64,000 bases of DNA from assembly GCF_963583255.1 (NCBI RefSeq), contig NC_084804.1:20714061-20778060 (forward strand). The letters are read 5' to 3'. The DNA comes from Pyrus communis. Its lineage: Eukaryota > Streptophyta > Magnoliopsida > Rosales > Rosaceae. Every line of letters starts with the position of its first letter. Position 1 is the first letter of the stretch. The translations under genes were made by a program, and so were the position numbers. Under the pieces are notes generated by a model. The model did no database searches, was not told the DNA's origin, and saw only the letters and a list, made by a program, of their open reading frames with translations. Shown here in pieces: positions 44,683-57,234 of this stretch.

Positions 44683-46840
44683 TGACACACCCCGACCGAA
44701 GTTAGGGCATGCTGGCCATCACGTGAGAATGACGTAACCATGTGCACAGTGCGGAAGCTAAGAATAATAATAAAGTACAAATAAATAAAAATCAAGCTAT
44801 ACACTGAGTAAATAGCATACATGTGCAAGCGTAAGTGTGATAAATGATATTCAGAGCATAAAAGATCTAGTGCAGTCCAGAAGAACAAACACTAACGAAA
44901 CACACCCAGAGGTGATCCTACACTGGTGATAATCTGTCAGATATGCCGAAAATCCCTCGAGAGCCACCAAAAGAGTAATCCAATTAGAACCTAGAGGGGC
45001 GCAAAATAGAAAGCGTGAGTGGGATCATTTCAATATCAAAAGTTCTAACCCCTCGCTGTAAAACCTGTACAGTTTCCCAGAAAATAGAATATGCACATAT
45101 ATATAAAACATGCTCAGAAGTATGCCATGTCGAATGCCTCTATATAAAATGTAAGTACTAAGGTAATATCAATCAATGCCATGTAATTTGTCAATTAGAG
45201 TCACTTAACGTGACCTGTACGGCTGAATCTAGAGCTCAAATCCCAAACTCACTAACTATACCTGTAAACGAGTCGGAACCACCTATAGTGGTCTGTAAGA
45301 CAAAACTGGGTGTAAAATAAATACGCTCAAGTGCTACAACCAAGTGAAGACTGGGCGAATAATCGCGGGTCACCTACGAGTCGGAACCACCTAAAATGGT
45401 CTGTACGACAGGACTGTGCACCTAACTTGGATCCAAGATGAGCGTGTGGTGCGGGAAGTGAACATCACGTGAAGGACTGTGCTCTACTCTGGGCGGGAGC
45501 ATTAACCCCGGGGGTGCAGGTTATGAGCTCTCTATGCATCTCATATCGCTACTAATGACAAACATAAACCATAACTTACCTGGCATTTACCTGTGCGTCC
45601 GCAGCACCAAACATATATATATACCACTACTAATGCATAATTAAATAGGCAAACACGATGCATGGCATTTAAAACATATAAACGTTTCATTTCATTTTCT
45701 GGGAAAATCATAAGTATATAGGTATATACGGAAAACCAAAAGCCCACTCACTGGTATGTAGAAGGGTCGCAACCCCCTTGCCTCGAGTGACTGCACTCAT
45801 CCTCGGGATAGGTCTCACCTATATGCGAACCAACTATAAAAACGTTAATTTAAAGCACATAACCCAAACTAGGTAATAACTTTTCATACAATGCTCAAAT
45901 GGGGTGTATGAATACACCAATGCGATCTACTCAACCTCACGAACATCCCCATATTTTAAAATAATTTTCCGACGCCGCACGCGCCCCCACGCGCTGGCCA
46001 AGGCACTGCCACACGCGCCGCCCACGCGCAGGCACATGCCTGGCACACTGATGGCGTCAGTTAACACCGTCAGGAATATTCCGTTATATCTGACAGATTC
46101 TGTTAAAGTTAACCTAAAGCCGTTAGGAATATTCCGTCCAAACTGACGGAATATTCCGTCATCTTCTCTAGCCAACCTCTGGCGCCGTCACCGTCGTCGG
46201 AAAACCGGGAAATTTTCTAAACTTAATTTCTCACTCGTTTTTCACCCAAATTTCACGAAATTGGTACCAAAATGAAGCTTACAACTAGAAGAACAAAACC
46301 TTACCACTTTCAAGCACTAAAACCAACGGAATCTCGCCAGAAAAACTTCACCAAATCCGGCCAAACCTACAAGTCACGATCCCGACGTCCAAAACCTTTA
46401 AACGAACCACCCCGAGCTTCCTAAGGACCTCACGAAGCTTCCTACAACCTTGAAATTCCCAAAAACACATGATTTTACGTGTGCATGAACAGTACCCCGA
46501 ATTGAACATCTCGGGTTCGACGTGAAAACGAATGTGTCCTTACCTGAAATAGGTATGGTTGAACTTGTATGAAGCTCACGAACACAAAGGCATAAGTCTC
46601 CACCACGATCTACCACGTTTTTGAAGGATTTGATCTTGTCCGTACAAAGAAGAAAGGAAAGGGAGAGAGAGACAGGGATACGAGACAGGGAAAGGATGAG
46701 AATGAGTGTGGATGTGTGTGTGTGTGGTCCAAAAGCAACCAACCAAAACCCCAAAATAACCACACAACGAAACAAAACCACTAGGGGCAAAACCATCATT
46801 TTACCTCTACAGTACGAAAAATCCAGGACGGGCTGTCACA
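44683..46840 (+). repeat. Solo LTR (2.16 kb) with target duplication TTCAC
   Basis: Starts TGACACACCCCGACCGAAG and ends GGACGGGCTGTCACA. TTCAC flanks it at 44678-44682 and 46841-46845. It has the same start as the LTR at 41846 and the same CGAGTCGGA-CACCTA repeats (45180-45420), but the bodies have diverged. Several short frames in it are not genes. Confidence 0.92.
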
Positions 46841-47130
46841 TTCACCCTTGGGTCCTTGCCTAGCTTCAATTCGCTCATTTTTCCAGCTATACGGTGACAT
46901 ATCATAGATCTCCACTGCTTCTTCACACCAGTATCTATCCCAGATAACCCACCCCTTCATTCACACTTGTTGGACTGTAAGCATTACTACTGAGGATTGG
47001 AGAAGAGGAGTTTGATCATTCTGCAAGTTTTCCATTTCTATTCTTAAGTTGCAAATGAACGACTGTGATTAGAACTAGCTAACTTGCTAAATGAATGACA
47101 TCTATCATATCATATAGGATTTTAAATAAG

Positions 47131-47560
47131 TCATGTGTTGAGATTGAATCTCATATTGATGGGAGGATGGATCTTGCATGGGCTTATATGTAAGTTGGGT
47201 CATTCCCCATATTGCCAATATGATGGAACCTCAACTTTTTTCATGGCATCATAGCAAGTTGTCCTACGTGTGGCTACGTGTAAAGCTAAATAGCCACACG
47301 TACTTCACGTCACCCCGTTCTGTTTTCTACATGTTAGGCTTCAAAATTTGCCATATTTGAGGGGCGCGTTAAGAATGAATCTCACAATGATGGGAGGAGA
47401 GGCATTACATAGGCTTATAAGTAAGTTAGGCCAATTCCCATTAATGAAAGGAGGAACATTGCATAGGCTTATAAGTAAGTTAGACCACTTCCCATATTAT
47501 CAATTGGTTTATGGTGAAACTTCAACTTTCTTCATCACGTGATATGTAAGCTGAGTGAAT
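47131..47560. repeat. Tandem copia-type LTR debris
   Basis: GAATCTCA-ATTGATGGGAGGA is seen at 47150 and 47378. GCATAGGCTTATAAGTAAGTT-G-CCA recurs at about 47405 and 47462, with a related version at 47178. It looks like the end of one LTR family inserted or duplicated several times. No coding sequence is present. Confidence 0.45.
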
Positions 47561-48302
47561 GGGGTTGCAACGGCTACAAGGAATTGGAGCAACAAATTCT
47601 TCAATCTCTGATTGAGTTCTGTGATTGAAATCAAACCAAACACCTAAAACTATATATTCTAACAACATTTTCATCAATCATCCAGCCCCATCTATGTCAT
47701 CTATAGACCCATGCACCACTTTATCACACCGATCAGCACTGCAGGCTTTTTCCTGCATTGATCACTATTTTCTTGCCCGCCCTTGTGGTCGAGGGATCTT
47801 TATTATTTTTTAAATTATGAACTTTTATTATAATTTTTTAAATATTTTTAAATTGAGTTTTTTATATTTCTTGAATAAATATAATTTTTTTATTTATGTC
47901 AAATGACTATTTGATGGTAAATTAAAGGAATTAACCACATCGGCTAATGGAGCAAAACACAAGGATAAAATCGGCCTAATTTACATACGAGGACTAAATT
48001 GACCAATAAAATAAAACAAAGAGACCGTTTTAACATTTAAGTTATTCTTATTCTCATAGATGATGAGTAAACATTTCTTGCACCTCTTTCTCATCCTGAA
48101 ATAAATGACATCTAACCAAACCGCATAGGTTCACCTAAACTCATTAATGGACTCTTTTCTTGCATAAAGATAAAAAAAAAAAATTTGGGTACCTATTCAT
48201 CTTAATTAGAATGCAAAATTTGCATAATATGCTGAACCACCACATCTTTTTCTATAATTAACCCCTCTTACATAACCTTCTCATTCCCCCATGCCCAAAA
48301 CC

Positions 48303-48460
48303 ATGAAGTACTACCAACCCCATCTTCTTCCCCATCTTCTCACAATCTGTTGTTTTTTCATCGCTTCCTCCTCTGTCTACCGTTTCGGAAACGACACACA
48401 TGTACAGAGATAAGTGTACGGCAATGGTAGAATCTTTGACATCAGCCACAGGTACATCCC
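48303..48460 (+). pseudogene. First part of exon 1 of a second cyclase gene, cut by a copia element
   Basis: It starts ATGAAGTACTACCAA, with a hydrophobic leader (LLTICCFFIASSS). After a frame change it reads [14 protein letters not shown], matching residues 48-60 of the intact cyclase at 24848. It stops at 48460, where the copia LTR starts with TG. The last five bases before the LTR are ATCCC. The other side of the same insertion is found at 63902-63906 in inverted orientation (ATCCT when read in gene sense). If the pieces are joined across that site, the spacing equals that of the intact paralogue. Confidence 0.85.
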
Positions 48461-48853
48461 TGTTAGATTGAATTGAGATCTGATTATTTTACTTGAATGA
48501 ATTCAAAGAAGGATGATAAAATGCATAGAGAAATAAAATAGAAATGGTTACTCCTTTCTCTGCAAGTCACAAATGAGCTACTGTAATTCTCATTGGATTC
48601 TGATATGCTCACTCACTCTCACACAAGTAGTGAGAGGAGGAATATTACCATTAGAGGCTGTTGGATCCCTTCTCTCTCTTAGCTTAGATCACAACCACTC
48701 ATATAACTAGTAGTAAGAAAATAGAAAATCCACATGGCACTCATAGCCTTTACAAATCAGGACTTTACACTTGGCATTCTTTGCACAAATGAATACACCA
48801 TTTAAATCACAAAACTTATTCTAATTTTATCAACTCACAACTTATAATTCAAC
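48461..48853 (-). repeat. Copia 3' LTR (393 bp)
   Basis: TG at 48461 and CA at 48852-48853. In sense it begins TGTTGAATTATAAGTTGTGA. About 90 bp match the right edge of the window (63907-64000) with few changes. Confidence 0.88.
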
Positions 48854-50469
48854 ACTCCCTTTTAAGTTTTGAGCTAATTTCACACCAAGCATGTCTCTGA
48901 GATAGTTGAACCAACCCTTGGTTAAAGCCTTAGTGAAAATATCTGCCACTTGCTCATTAGTTGGACAGTATACTAAGTCAATTATCCCTTCTTGCAGTGC
49001 ATCATTGATGAAAAGGTATCTTCTGTCAATGTGCTTAGTTTTCTGGTCAAACACTGGATTTTTAGTGATTGCAATTACAGCTATATTGTCACAGTGCACT
49101 GGAGTTGCTTCAGTTTGTAACTCACCAAAGTCTTCAAGTACGAATCTAAGCCAAATGGCTTGTGCAGTTGCCTCAAAATCACTGATATACTCTACTTCTG
49201 TAGTGGAAAGAACTACACAATTTTGTTTCACTGAAGCCCATGAAAATACCCCACTACCAAAAGAAAAGGAATAACCAAAAGTGCTTTTACTGTCATCAAT
49301 TGATCTTCCCCAATCACTGTCACAGAACCTGACTAGCATTGCATTCTTCCCTTTCACATACTCGAAGCCATAATCCAAAGTGCCTTTAATGTATCTTAGC
49401 GCTCTTTTAGCCGTTCCAAAATGCTTATTTGTGGGATTGTGCATGAACCTAGCAAGAGGATTGGCAGCATACATTATATCTGGTCGAGTGGTAGTAAGAT
49501 ATTGCAAACTTCCCACAATTCTTCTATATTATTCCTCACTTACTGGTCCACTACCATCATCCTTGCATAGCTTATCTGATGGAACAAGAGGTGTGAACAC
49601 AAATTTGCACTCACTTAAGCCAAATTTATTCAACAAGGAGGCAACATACTTTCTTTGATGAATAAAAGTACTTGAGTGAGTTTGAATAATTCCCATGCCA
49701 AGGAAATGGTGAAGAAAACCCAAATCAGTCATTTCATACTTGACCATCATACCTCCTTGAATTCCTTCAACAATTCATTACTATTCCTAATATACACTAT
49801 GTCATCCACATAGATTGAAACAATTAGAATTTCTTCTCCCCTTGCTTTGATGTAGAAAGTAGCTTCACTTTGGCTTTTCATAAACCCACATTGTGCAACA
49901 TAGGTGTCAATTTCTCCATACCAGACTCTAGGTGCCTATTTGAGACCATAGAGAGCTTTGTGAACCTTATACACTTTGTCCTCCTTTCCTTTAATAAAAA
50001 ATCCATCAGGTTGCTCTACATAAACCTCTTTTTCCAAAACACCATTTAGAAGGGCAGATTTGACATCAAGTTGATAGAGTTTCCAACTCTTTTGTGCAGC
50101 AGAAGCAATAAGAGTTCTGATTGTATCCAATCTAGCAACTGGGGCAAAGTTCTCATTATAGTTTATTCTTGGTTTCTGGGCATATCTCTTTGCAACAAGC
50201 CTTGCCTTATTCTTTTGCACAATTCCATCAAGGTTGAGTTTGGTCTTAAACACCCATTTAACTCCAATTATAGGCTTGTTAGTTGGTCTGTCTACCAATT
50301 CCCGGGTTGTATTCTTCTTAATCATGGAGAGCTCATCATTCATGGCTTTCATCCAAGACTTATTTGATATGATACCAATGAAATGAAAGAGATGACCATG
50401 ATTGACCAAATTTTTTATATGGACATGATTGACCATGTTGAATAACCAAAGCTTGCAATCAGCCACCAC
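48842..50469 (-). pseudogene. Copia RT and RNase H with frame breaks
   Basis: 50469-49936 encodes the RT start (GVKWVFKTK, ARLVAKRYAQKPRINY, QLDVKSALLNG). About 49935-49752 contains IYVDDIVYI, the catalytic YVDD-type box. 49750-49529 and 49516-48842 follow with the RT end and RNase H (TTRPDIMYA, CDSDWG, VEYIS, ADIFTKAL). Stops between the pieces disable it, but conservation is good. These are the reverse transcriptase and RNase H of a copia element. Substrate and role are as for any LTR retroelement. Confidence 0.88.
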
Positions 50470-50480
50470 TCCATGTTAGT

Positions 50481-50998
50481 GAGTTTAATGTACTTTTTTT
50501 AGTAATTCACTGTAAGCATTTCAAACGAACACGACATGTTTTTTAACTAGCCAAACTTTAGGGATTTGTCCTAAAGAGAAGTAAAGAACTAGTGAAAAGG
50601 AGTTCAAAAGTTCAAAATAACTTAGAGCGCAAGTCATGTGTGAGGCACATGACTTATTTTGGATGAAAAACTTAACGATGTTGGATTGAGATGGCAAATT
50701 AATGTTTTCGGAAATTTGATATGACAAATTGCACTTTAGTTCATTTGACAAATTGAAAAACATGTATAGTTCATATGACATTTCAATTTTTTTAGTATTA
50801 GTAATTGAAGTGTTCCTAGACTAGATCAAATGATTATTAATACAATTGACAAACAGTTGGAAGAGTTTGCCATTTATTACTCCGAATTAAATTCAAATTG
50901 ACACGTTCCATTGGAGTGCCTTTTTCTGAATCTTCAAGCATAAGCAATTGTTATTTGTCCCATGAACTTTATTTCCATGACACAGATTAAATGATTGT
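50481..50998. other. Spacer between copia remnant and root-cap gene
   Basis: No gene seen. The left edge is the candidate inversion junction. The right part is the 3' flank of the root-cap gene. Confidence 0.5.
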
Positions 50999-53131
50999 CT
51001 ATCTCTTGCACACAACTCCTCGACCATCCATCCCGCTTGCACAGCTCATGCTTGGCAACTCCAAATCCTCCAAAGAATTAGCTTCGCTTTCAGAGCCAAC
51101 ATTGCCACCATTAAACCTTGCAGCGGCACAATCTGCGGCGAGAAGGCTTGAAGTTTCAAACTCCTTGTCCCCTCCCATCACAGGCATGCTTGCGCCGATA
51201 TTGACCCGGCTGATGTAGTCAGGCCTATATGTTTGTCCCAACACTCCACTCACTTGGTTGCTCAAAGAGAAGAACTTAAACCCAAGATCAAGATGTGCAA
51301 ATGTATCATCTTTGGTAATTCCATAGTTGTGAACCCTTGAGTCTTGTTCAGTTATAGGCACAACCTTGGCTGTGATCCTGAAGTTTCCTTCAACTTCAAC
51401 CATTACATTGTTGGTCCCACTCACCCTTCCAAGGGATACAGTTGGAACACTTATGGATTGCCACCTGGCACCTTCAGATTCGGGAAGGGTGATGGGCACG
51501 CCATCAAAGGAGAGGGCAAGGCGGTCAGTGGCATCGTCCCATATAGCCGTCTTTTGGGCACCGATGAAGAGTTGGTGTTTGCCAAAAAGGATGGCAATGG
51601 ACTGGACCCAAGTGAAGTCCCTCTTCATGTTGTGGTTGCGCCTGCCAATGAAGTGAGCGTTGATGTGGAGGTTGGAGTCGGACAAGAGGCAGAAGTCATG
51701 GTCTTTCTTGCCGTGGAAGTAAAAGGTGATGCCATCTCCACCTATAAAACGGGGGTCTTGGCATACTGCTCCTGGCTGATCACATTCTGCACCATTTGTA
51801 AAACGAGAAAGGAAAGTATTTTCAGAACTATATTAAAATTTGTTTCTGGCTACGTAGTTGATCATGCAAAATAAGAAGTGTTATTTTGAAAGCTTAGTGA
51901 CCACATTAGATGATCATAATACGCGACAGTGGTCACATTACTACAATAAATAATCATGTTATGTAGTTAGTGTATCCATATATTAACAGCCGACGATAAC
52001 AAATGATCGATGTAAAGTGGACTGCACTTGTCACATAATTTGATGAGCTTTAATTTAGTCGAAAAATGTTCTCTACTAGCAATATGAAGATAAGTGTGAG
52101 AGGAAACTTACTGCAGACTGGCTTGCAAGTGACACAGTCAACCTCACATCCACCAGAGCAAGCCGTAGGGCATACGTGTTGAATGTTGTAACATTGAGGG
52201 TAGTTCATTTTCTTGCACTTGGCCTTCTTTGGTGAAGTAGGAGTTGATGGAGGAGGAGAAGAGGATGTAGGTGGAGATGGCGTTGGGGGTGAAGGAGAGG
52301 AAGGAGGATTAGATGATGGTGGTGAAGGAGGTGACGGCGAAGATGGGGTAAGGGTAGGAGGAGGGTAATTTGGTGTCGCTTGTGGTGGTGAAGGTGAAGG
52401 AGGTGTTGCTTGAGGTGTTGGAGTGGTGGATGAAGGTGTGGGAATTGTAGTTGGTGGTGAAGGAGGTGTTGCTTGAGGTGTTGGAGTGGTGGATGGAGGT
52501 GTGGGAGTTGTAGTTGGTGGTGTAGGAGTTGTAGTTGGGGGTGTTGGGGTTGTTGGAGTAGGAGGAGATAGTGGTGGAGTTGGGTTAGTTTTCGGTGGAG
52601 GAGGCGAAGATGTTGGTGGTGTGGGAGTTTTAGTTGGTGGTGTAGGAGTTGTAGTTGGGGGTGTTGGGGTTGATGGAGTAGGAGGAGATAGTGGTGGAGT
52701 TGTGTTAGTTTTTGGTGTAGGAGGCGAATAATATGTTGGTGGTGTGTGGGAGTTGTAGTTGGGGTAGTTGGAGTAGGAGGAGATAACGGTGGAGTTGGGC
52801 TAGTTGTCAGAGGAGGAGGCGAATAATATGTTGGTGGTGTGGGAGTTTTAGTTGGAGGTGTAGGTGAAGGTGTGGGAGGGGTGGGAGAGGCTGGTGGAGG
52901 GCTTGAGCTCCCAGAACAGATGGGCTTACAAGAGACACACTCCACTGTGCATTGATCTGGGCAAAACTTGGGGCATACATGCACCAAATTGTAACAATGC
53001 TTATACTTTTTTATCAAACACCTTGCATTGCTTGGATTCTTGGCAATTCCTGGAGGGGTTTTCGCCTCTGCCACTGCCATAATCATCAGCAGGAGAATCG
53101 GAACAAGAACTTGCATTTTGTAGTGAGCCAT
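50999..53131 (-). CDS. Root-cap-family protein with proline-rich spacer, frameshifted
   Basis: Exon 1 is 53131-52112, the intron 52111-51787 has GTAAGT and GCAG ends, and exon 2 is 51786-50999. A signal peptide (MQVLVPILLLMIMAVAEA) is followed by a cysteine-rich module (HVCPKFCPDQCTVECVSC) and a long Pro/Thr/Ser-rich region of SPPP/TPTPP type that is probably hydroxyproline-glycosylated. A second matching cysteine module (HVCPTACSGGCEVDCVTC) follows. The Root_cap domain (GGDGITFYFHGKKDHDF onward) fills exon 2. Such proteins are secreted and expressed in root caps and other tissues, and their molecular role is unknown. Exon lengths sum to 1808 nt, two more than a multiple of three. An extra CA pair at about 52743-52746 in a CACACA run shifts the frame midway through the spacer. 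It is either a recent null allele or a sequence error. Confidence 0.88.
52270..52880 (-). repeat. Proline-codon minisatellite in the root-cap gene
   Basis: Repeats of CCACCAACTACAACTCCYAC type, including two near-identical blocks of about 130 bp (around 52486-52600 and 52620-52730), encode the Pro-rich spacer. Such arrays change length readily. Confidence 0.8.
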
Positions 53132-53213
53132 ATTGAAGCAAAACCCTGGAATTTGTTTCGAGTATTCGAAGGCTTTGGTGCGTTTGAGTGAGAAACCCCG
53201 TGCCTGAAGGCCC

Positions 53214-53221
53214 TATTTATA
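53214..53221 (-). promoter_or_regulatory. TATA box of the root-cap gene
   Basis: The minus strand reads TATAAATA in CCTATAAATAGGG context, 83 bp upstream of the start codon. Confidence 0.7.
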
Positions 53222-55044
53222 GGAACAAGAGGACCTTATGCTGTTGCCTAATCTTTCGGATCATAGACTTTTGGTGTAGTCAATGTTCATTGACAAGGCA
53301 CTTTCACATGGCATCTTAAAAGGTCAAATCCTATTGACTTCAATTCAACAACATGTTTATAATCCTTTTCTGTTGCTTTGCAACTGTAAATGGCATCAAA
53401 TCTTTTTATTTAAAACAATGATCTATATTTAAAATAGTATTGAACTCGATATTCACGAGATTTAAACTAGAAAATTAAACAAAAAGAATACATATAGACC
53501 GTAATACTAAATAAGTAAAATGGCATCACTCGGATATGAAGGAAAGAGGCAACACTTTAAAGCATATGCAATCCATATAAGGAATGCAGAAATTTAGGGA
53601 GAGAGAGACACTTGGATGTTCATCTGTAAAGCTATCCATTAACCTTTATAACCATGCATTTGTGGTTTATGAGCATCTGCATTGCCATGTTCGGTATTCA
53701 CTTCTATTTTAAGCAATTAGATGACCGACCCATACACAATAATTCAGCGTTGAGTAATAATATGATGGTTTTTAAGTTAAGGAGATTTCAAAGTTATATA
53801 TTAGGAAAAGAAATGAAACTAATGGATATTAATTACTTTGTGAAATGTTAATTACTTTGACAAATGTGTTCAAACTTCAAATACATGCATGCATACACGC
53901 TTTTAGTTTTACAGGTACTTCTTAGAAAACTGTAATAGTGAACTGATAGAAGGCTAGAAGAATTGCAGGCAGTGGTTGAATAATTTTATGTATTCATCAA
54001 CAACAAAGAAACCAAAATATATACAAATACATCAATCCAATCATGCCTTCTTCTACGGCATAGAAAACGTGATCCCCCTAAAAAGTGGAATTTGACCTAA
54101 CTAATATAAGAAAGTATATATTTTACAGTAATGATAATATATTACAAGGATTTTACACTCCCTGCCTGTTTTTGTCTCTTTATTCACCATTAAATATTTA
54201 TTTAATTTTGTGGCTAGAAACAAGATAGAGAGTGCAAGAGGGTAAAAAGAGAGATTGAAAATCATTTCTGTTATACATGACAGAGCCATGCATATATTAT
54301 GTATTGCCTGAAGGTTCTTTAATTTGCATACAAATAATACGTAAACATGTGTATGTATGTACGTGTGCGCGTGTATCAAATATCATCGATCTGCTTATTC
54401 TTATGGAACTTTTTTAATGCGCTAACAATTTGATCCTTACAGATCCATCATCCTTTTAAAAAGAACTAGTTTTCAGCAGTACAAAATAGTTAACATCCGC
54501 TCCTTATTCCTCTTGATGCCTTATACTAGGGGCAAGGCATCTCTATATACTAACAACAAGACTAAGGGGAATTGATATTGCATAACATGTTCCATTTCTT
54601 TATTCCCTTTAACACCTCTGGACTCTCTTCTCTCTGCTCCTGCAAGCAAGTTTCTATAAGTAGATATATACATCATGATTTAATATTTTAAAAGGAAAAA
54701 TGTAGCCCTAGTGCATTAGCGGAAACATATTTTGTGATTAATCTGGGAGCTTGGTTGATAACCACTTCGTTTTTAGTTCTTACTTTTTATTGTGTCTTGA
54801 TATAGATATGAGGAATGTACATGGAGAAATTTAATGGAGGAGAACGTAGGAAAAAGAATCGAGAAACGAAGACTTCCATTTTGGTTTTCATTTTGTGTGA
54901 TCTTCCATGTTTATGTGTTCGACTTCCTTCCCACCACCGTTCTTGCACCTTTGTTCATCCCTTTTTTCTCCATTGTATTTCTCGTCTATTTCTAATAAAA
55001 ACTCTTGAAACTAAAAACGAAATATATGGTTATTATTTGAACCC
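53222..55044. other. Intergenic DNA between root-cap promoter and cyclase pseudogene 3' end
   Basis: AT-rich. The first 300-500 bp should contain the root-cap gene's upstream control region. No gene or repeat family is recognised in the rest. Confidence 0.55.
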
Positions 55045-56389
55045 TTAGATGTTGAGGATGCGTATTGTTGGTGCTCCGTCAGCACCAAGCAACCTTAGAT
55101 GTAAGCAGTGCACAGAGTAGTTTCCCGGTTGGATGCCATCGAGCTTTAGGCCTTGGACAGGAATGATTTCCTGAATCATATATTCCAGCATTTTAATTTG
55201 AGTAAATTGTAGCAATGATCCCTCAACTTTAATCAAATTGGAGCAATGATCCCTCAACTCATCAAAATGTGTAGCTATGGTCATTTTTGTCAACTTCGTT
55301 AGAATTTTGTCAAAATAAGTTATGTTGAAACACTACAAGAAAAATGAGCTTTGGGTACAAAATAAAGGGCACAATTGAGAATTTTGTGTTAGTTTGACCA
55401 CCAAAAAGCTTAAACAATTCCCATTCCATAGAGGGCACCATCTATTGTGCCCAATGTTAAAAAAAGTAGACACAAAACACTAATGGGCACGGAAATCGTG
55501 TCGAGTGGGATCACATGACAACTTTTTTACTGAAAATGGGCACAAAAAATATTTTGTGTCTATAAAAATTATTTGTCAGAGGCACTATATGTTCTCTCTC
55601 GTTTGTCTTTACCTCCACTAGCACACCAATAATTAAAATTTATAAAATTGTGGTAAATAATTGTATGAAGCTGTTTATTACCGTGCAATATTTTAGCCTC
55701 AAAATAAGTTAGCAATAATGTTGTTCAAATTTGTTTTACCCGAAAGCTAAACCTCATATCTCTCACTTACAAGTAAAGAAGAATACCACTACACCGTAGT
55801 ATTAAGTGGCATGTTTTAGATTTACAAAGGATCATTTCCAGGTGCAATGAATGTTTGTTAGATTCGTATCTTTTTGAACTGCTTTTTAGATTGTTATCTT
55901 CTTGCAGGTTTGTTTTTTATACTTGGTGATATGGTTTTTGGTTTTAAAGTCCTACCTGCAGTGACACATAACCAACAATTGTGCCCTTAGGGTTGGTCTC
56001 TGTGCAAAAGTTAGTTGGTCTTCAAATAGACAAATGAGTTAATAATTGTAGATTCCTTTTTATAACACTAATGATAGAAATTGTGTCCACTAAATATTAA
56101 TAAATAATAAATCACTCTACTTCTCATTGGGTCTTCAAATAGAGAATATATTTTAATAATTATAAATTCCTCTTTTCTGACACAAATGTTAGAAATTGTG
56201 TCTAGTAAATATTAATAAATAATAAATACTCTACAGCAAAAGAATATGTTGGCACAATTATGGATTTGTGCCTTTATTCTACTATAAAATGTCCACACAC
56301 TCCCTTACTAATTTGTATATGGAAATTAAGAAGGTTGCTTCATACACTTGTGTTTCTTTTGAATTTGATCAAGTTCTACATCATTGAGA

Positions 56390-56872
56390 ATGGCGGACAG
56401 GCGACGTCGTGGAGTTAGAATTGGAACTGAATCTCCAGCATCACATTCGTATATTGCTTCCAACATTACAACAGCAAATTCCACAACAAATCCTCCAGTT
56501 CAACGTCCATGACAACCTGTTAATGCCGGGCGCATACCTCGTTCTTTTGATAATCAGTACATTCTTACTACTTTTGCTGATGGTCGCCTTGGCTACACAT
56601 TACCCTTCAATAACGGATGCGTACGCGCACCTCAAGGACGTGTATTGCCAGCATGGGCAAACCCAGGTAGGACAGAACAATATTCTGTCAATTTGGTTTC
56701 TGCTGAAACAACAACTGAACAGTCTACCAGTTCTGTCGTTATTATTGAAGAACCACGCACTTATCAAGCACAAATTCGTCCTAGAGGTCTGTCTCTCCCA
56801 CAGTTGAGCTCACGAAATATGCAGAATGTTACCGTTGAGATTTTAAGCAGCCATGATGAGGACAATTAATAT
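56390..56872 (+). pseudogene. Small CACTA-internal reading frame with one in-frame stop
   Basis: From ATG at 56390 (basic start MADRRRRGVRIG) the frame runs to a stop at 56867-56869. It is broken only by TGA at 56510-56512, after 40 codons. The later part reads FADGRLGYTLPFNNGCVRAP and ends VEILSSHDEDN. It is probably the last exon of an element-encoded or captured protein. I do not recognise the family. One nonsense change in about 160 codons suggests that it was intact recently. A CGA-to-TGA change at a CpG would explain it. Confidence 0.45.
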
Positions 56873-57049
56873 ATTTTGTATTATGTTATATTTCACTGGT
56901 GTACTGTGAAAATATAACTATCTTATGCTATGCTGGACTCCTCTTGGGTCCTTTTATCAACTTATGTAGTATTACAATATAATAATATTTTCTTTCTAAT
57001 TGGCCCATGATATAGATACTCCCAACATTATATATTTTTTGGTTTATAA

Positions 57050-57150
57050 TTATGTTTCCCGGTTCATACAAAAAAGATAAAACAAAAGAAAAGAAAAAAC
57101 AAAAGAAAAACGAAAAGAAAAAAAAGAAAAAAAGAAAAAAAGAACAACGC
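57050..57150. repeat. A-rich (AAAGAAAAG)n tract
   Basis: Purine-only simple repeat of AAAAG/AAAGAAAA words; no coding value. Confidence 0.8.
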
Positions 57151-57234
57151 AAGCCTTTTATCATGCTAAACACAATTAACCTTCGATAGAGCTTCAAAAT
57201 TAAAACAAAATTGGACTATAACTAATAATGGCCT

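Larger units (their letters stand above)
44452..48047. mobile_element. Long-TIR (Mutator-like, non-autonomous) element, now a nest
   Basis: About 100 bp at the left end (CTTAAATGTTAAAACGGTCT at about 44455) is repeated in inverted form at the right end (about 47940-48040). The direct repeat TTATTCTCAT lies outside both ends (44442-44451 and 48048-48057), a 10-bp target duplication in the Mutator range. The last few bases of the two TIRs differ. It contains a solo LTR (44683-46840) and LTR debris (47131-47560), and no transposase. Without them it would be about 1 kb. Confidence 0.65.
48461..50480 (-). mobile_element. 3' half of a Ty1/copia element
   Basis: Minus-strand copia with its 3' LTR at 48461-48853, a purine tract (AAAAGGGAG) next to it, then RNase H and RT in that order away from the LTR. 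It stops abruptly at about 50480, inside the start of RT. Gag, integrase and the 5' LTR are missing here. Its LTR start sequence recurs at 63907 on the plus strand, where the 5' half probably lies. Confidence 0.9.

Noticed and set aside
46398..46799. 133-residue minus frame and its overlapping partners
   Set aside because: They lie inside the solo LTR 44683-46840 and are low-complexity, with no match to a retroelement protein.
52486..52731. Glycine/valine repeat protein on the plus strand
   Set aside because: It is the antisense shadow of the proline-rich spacer of the root-cap gene.
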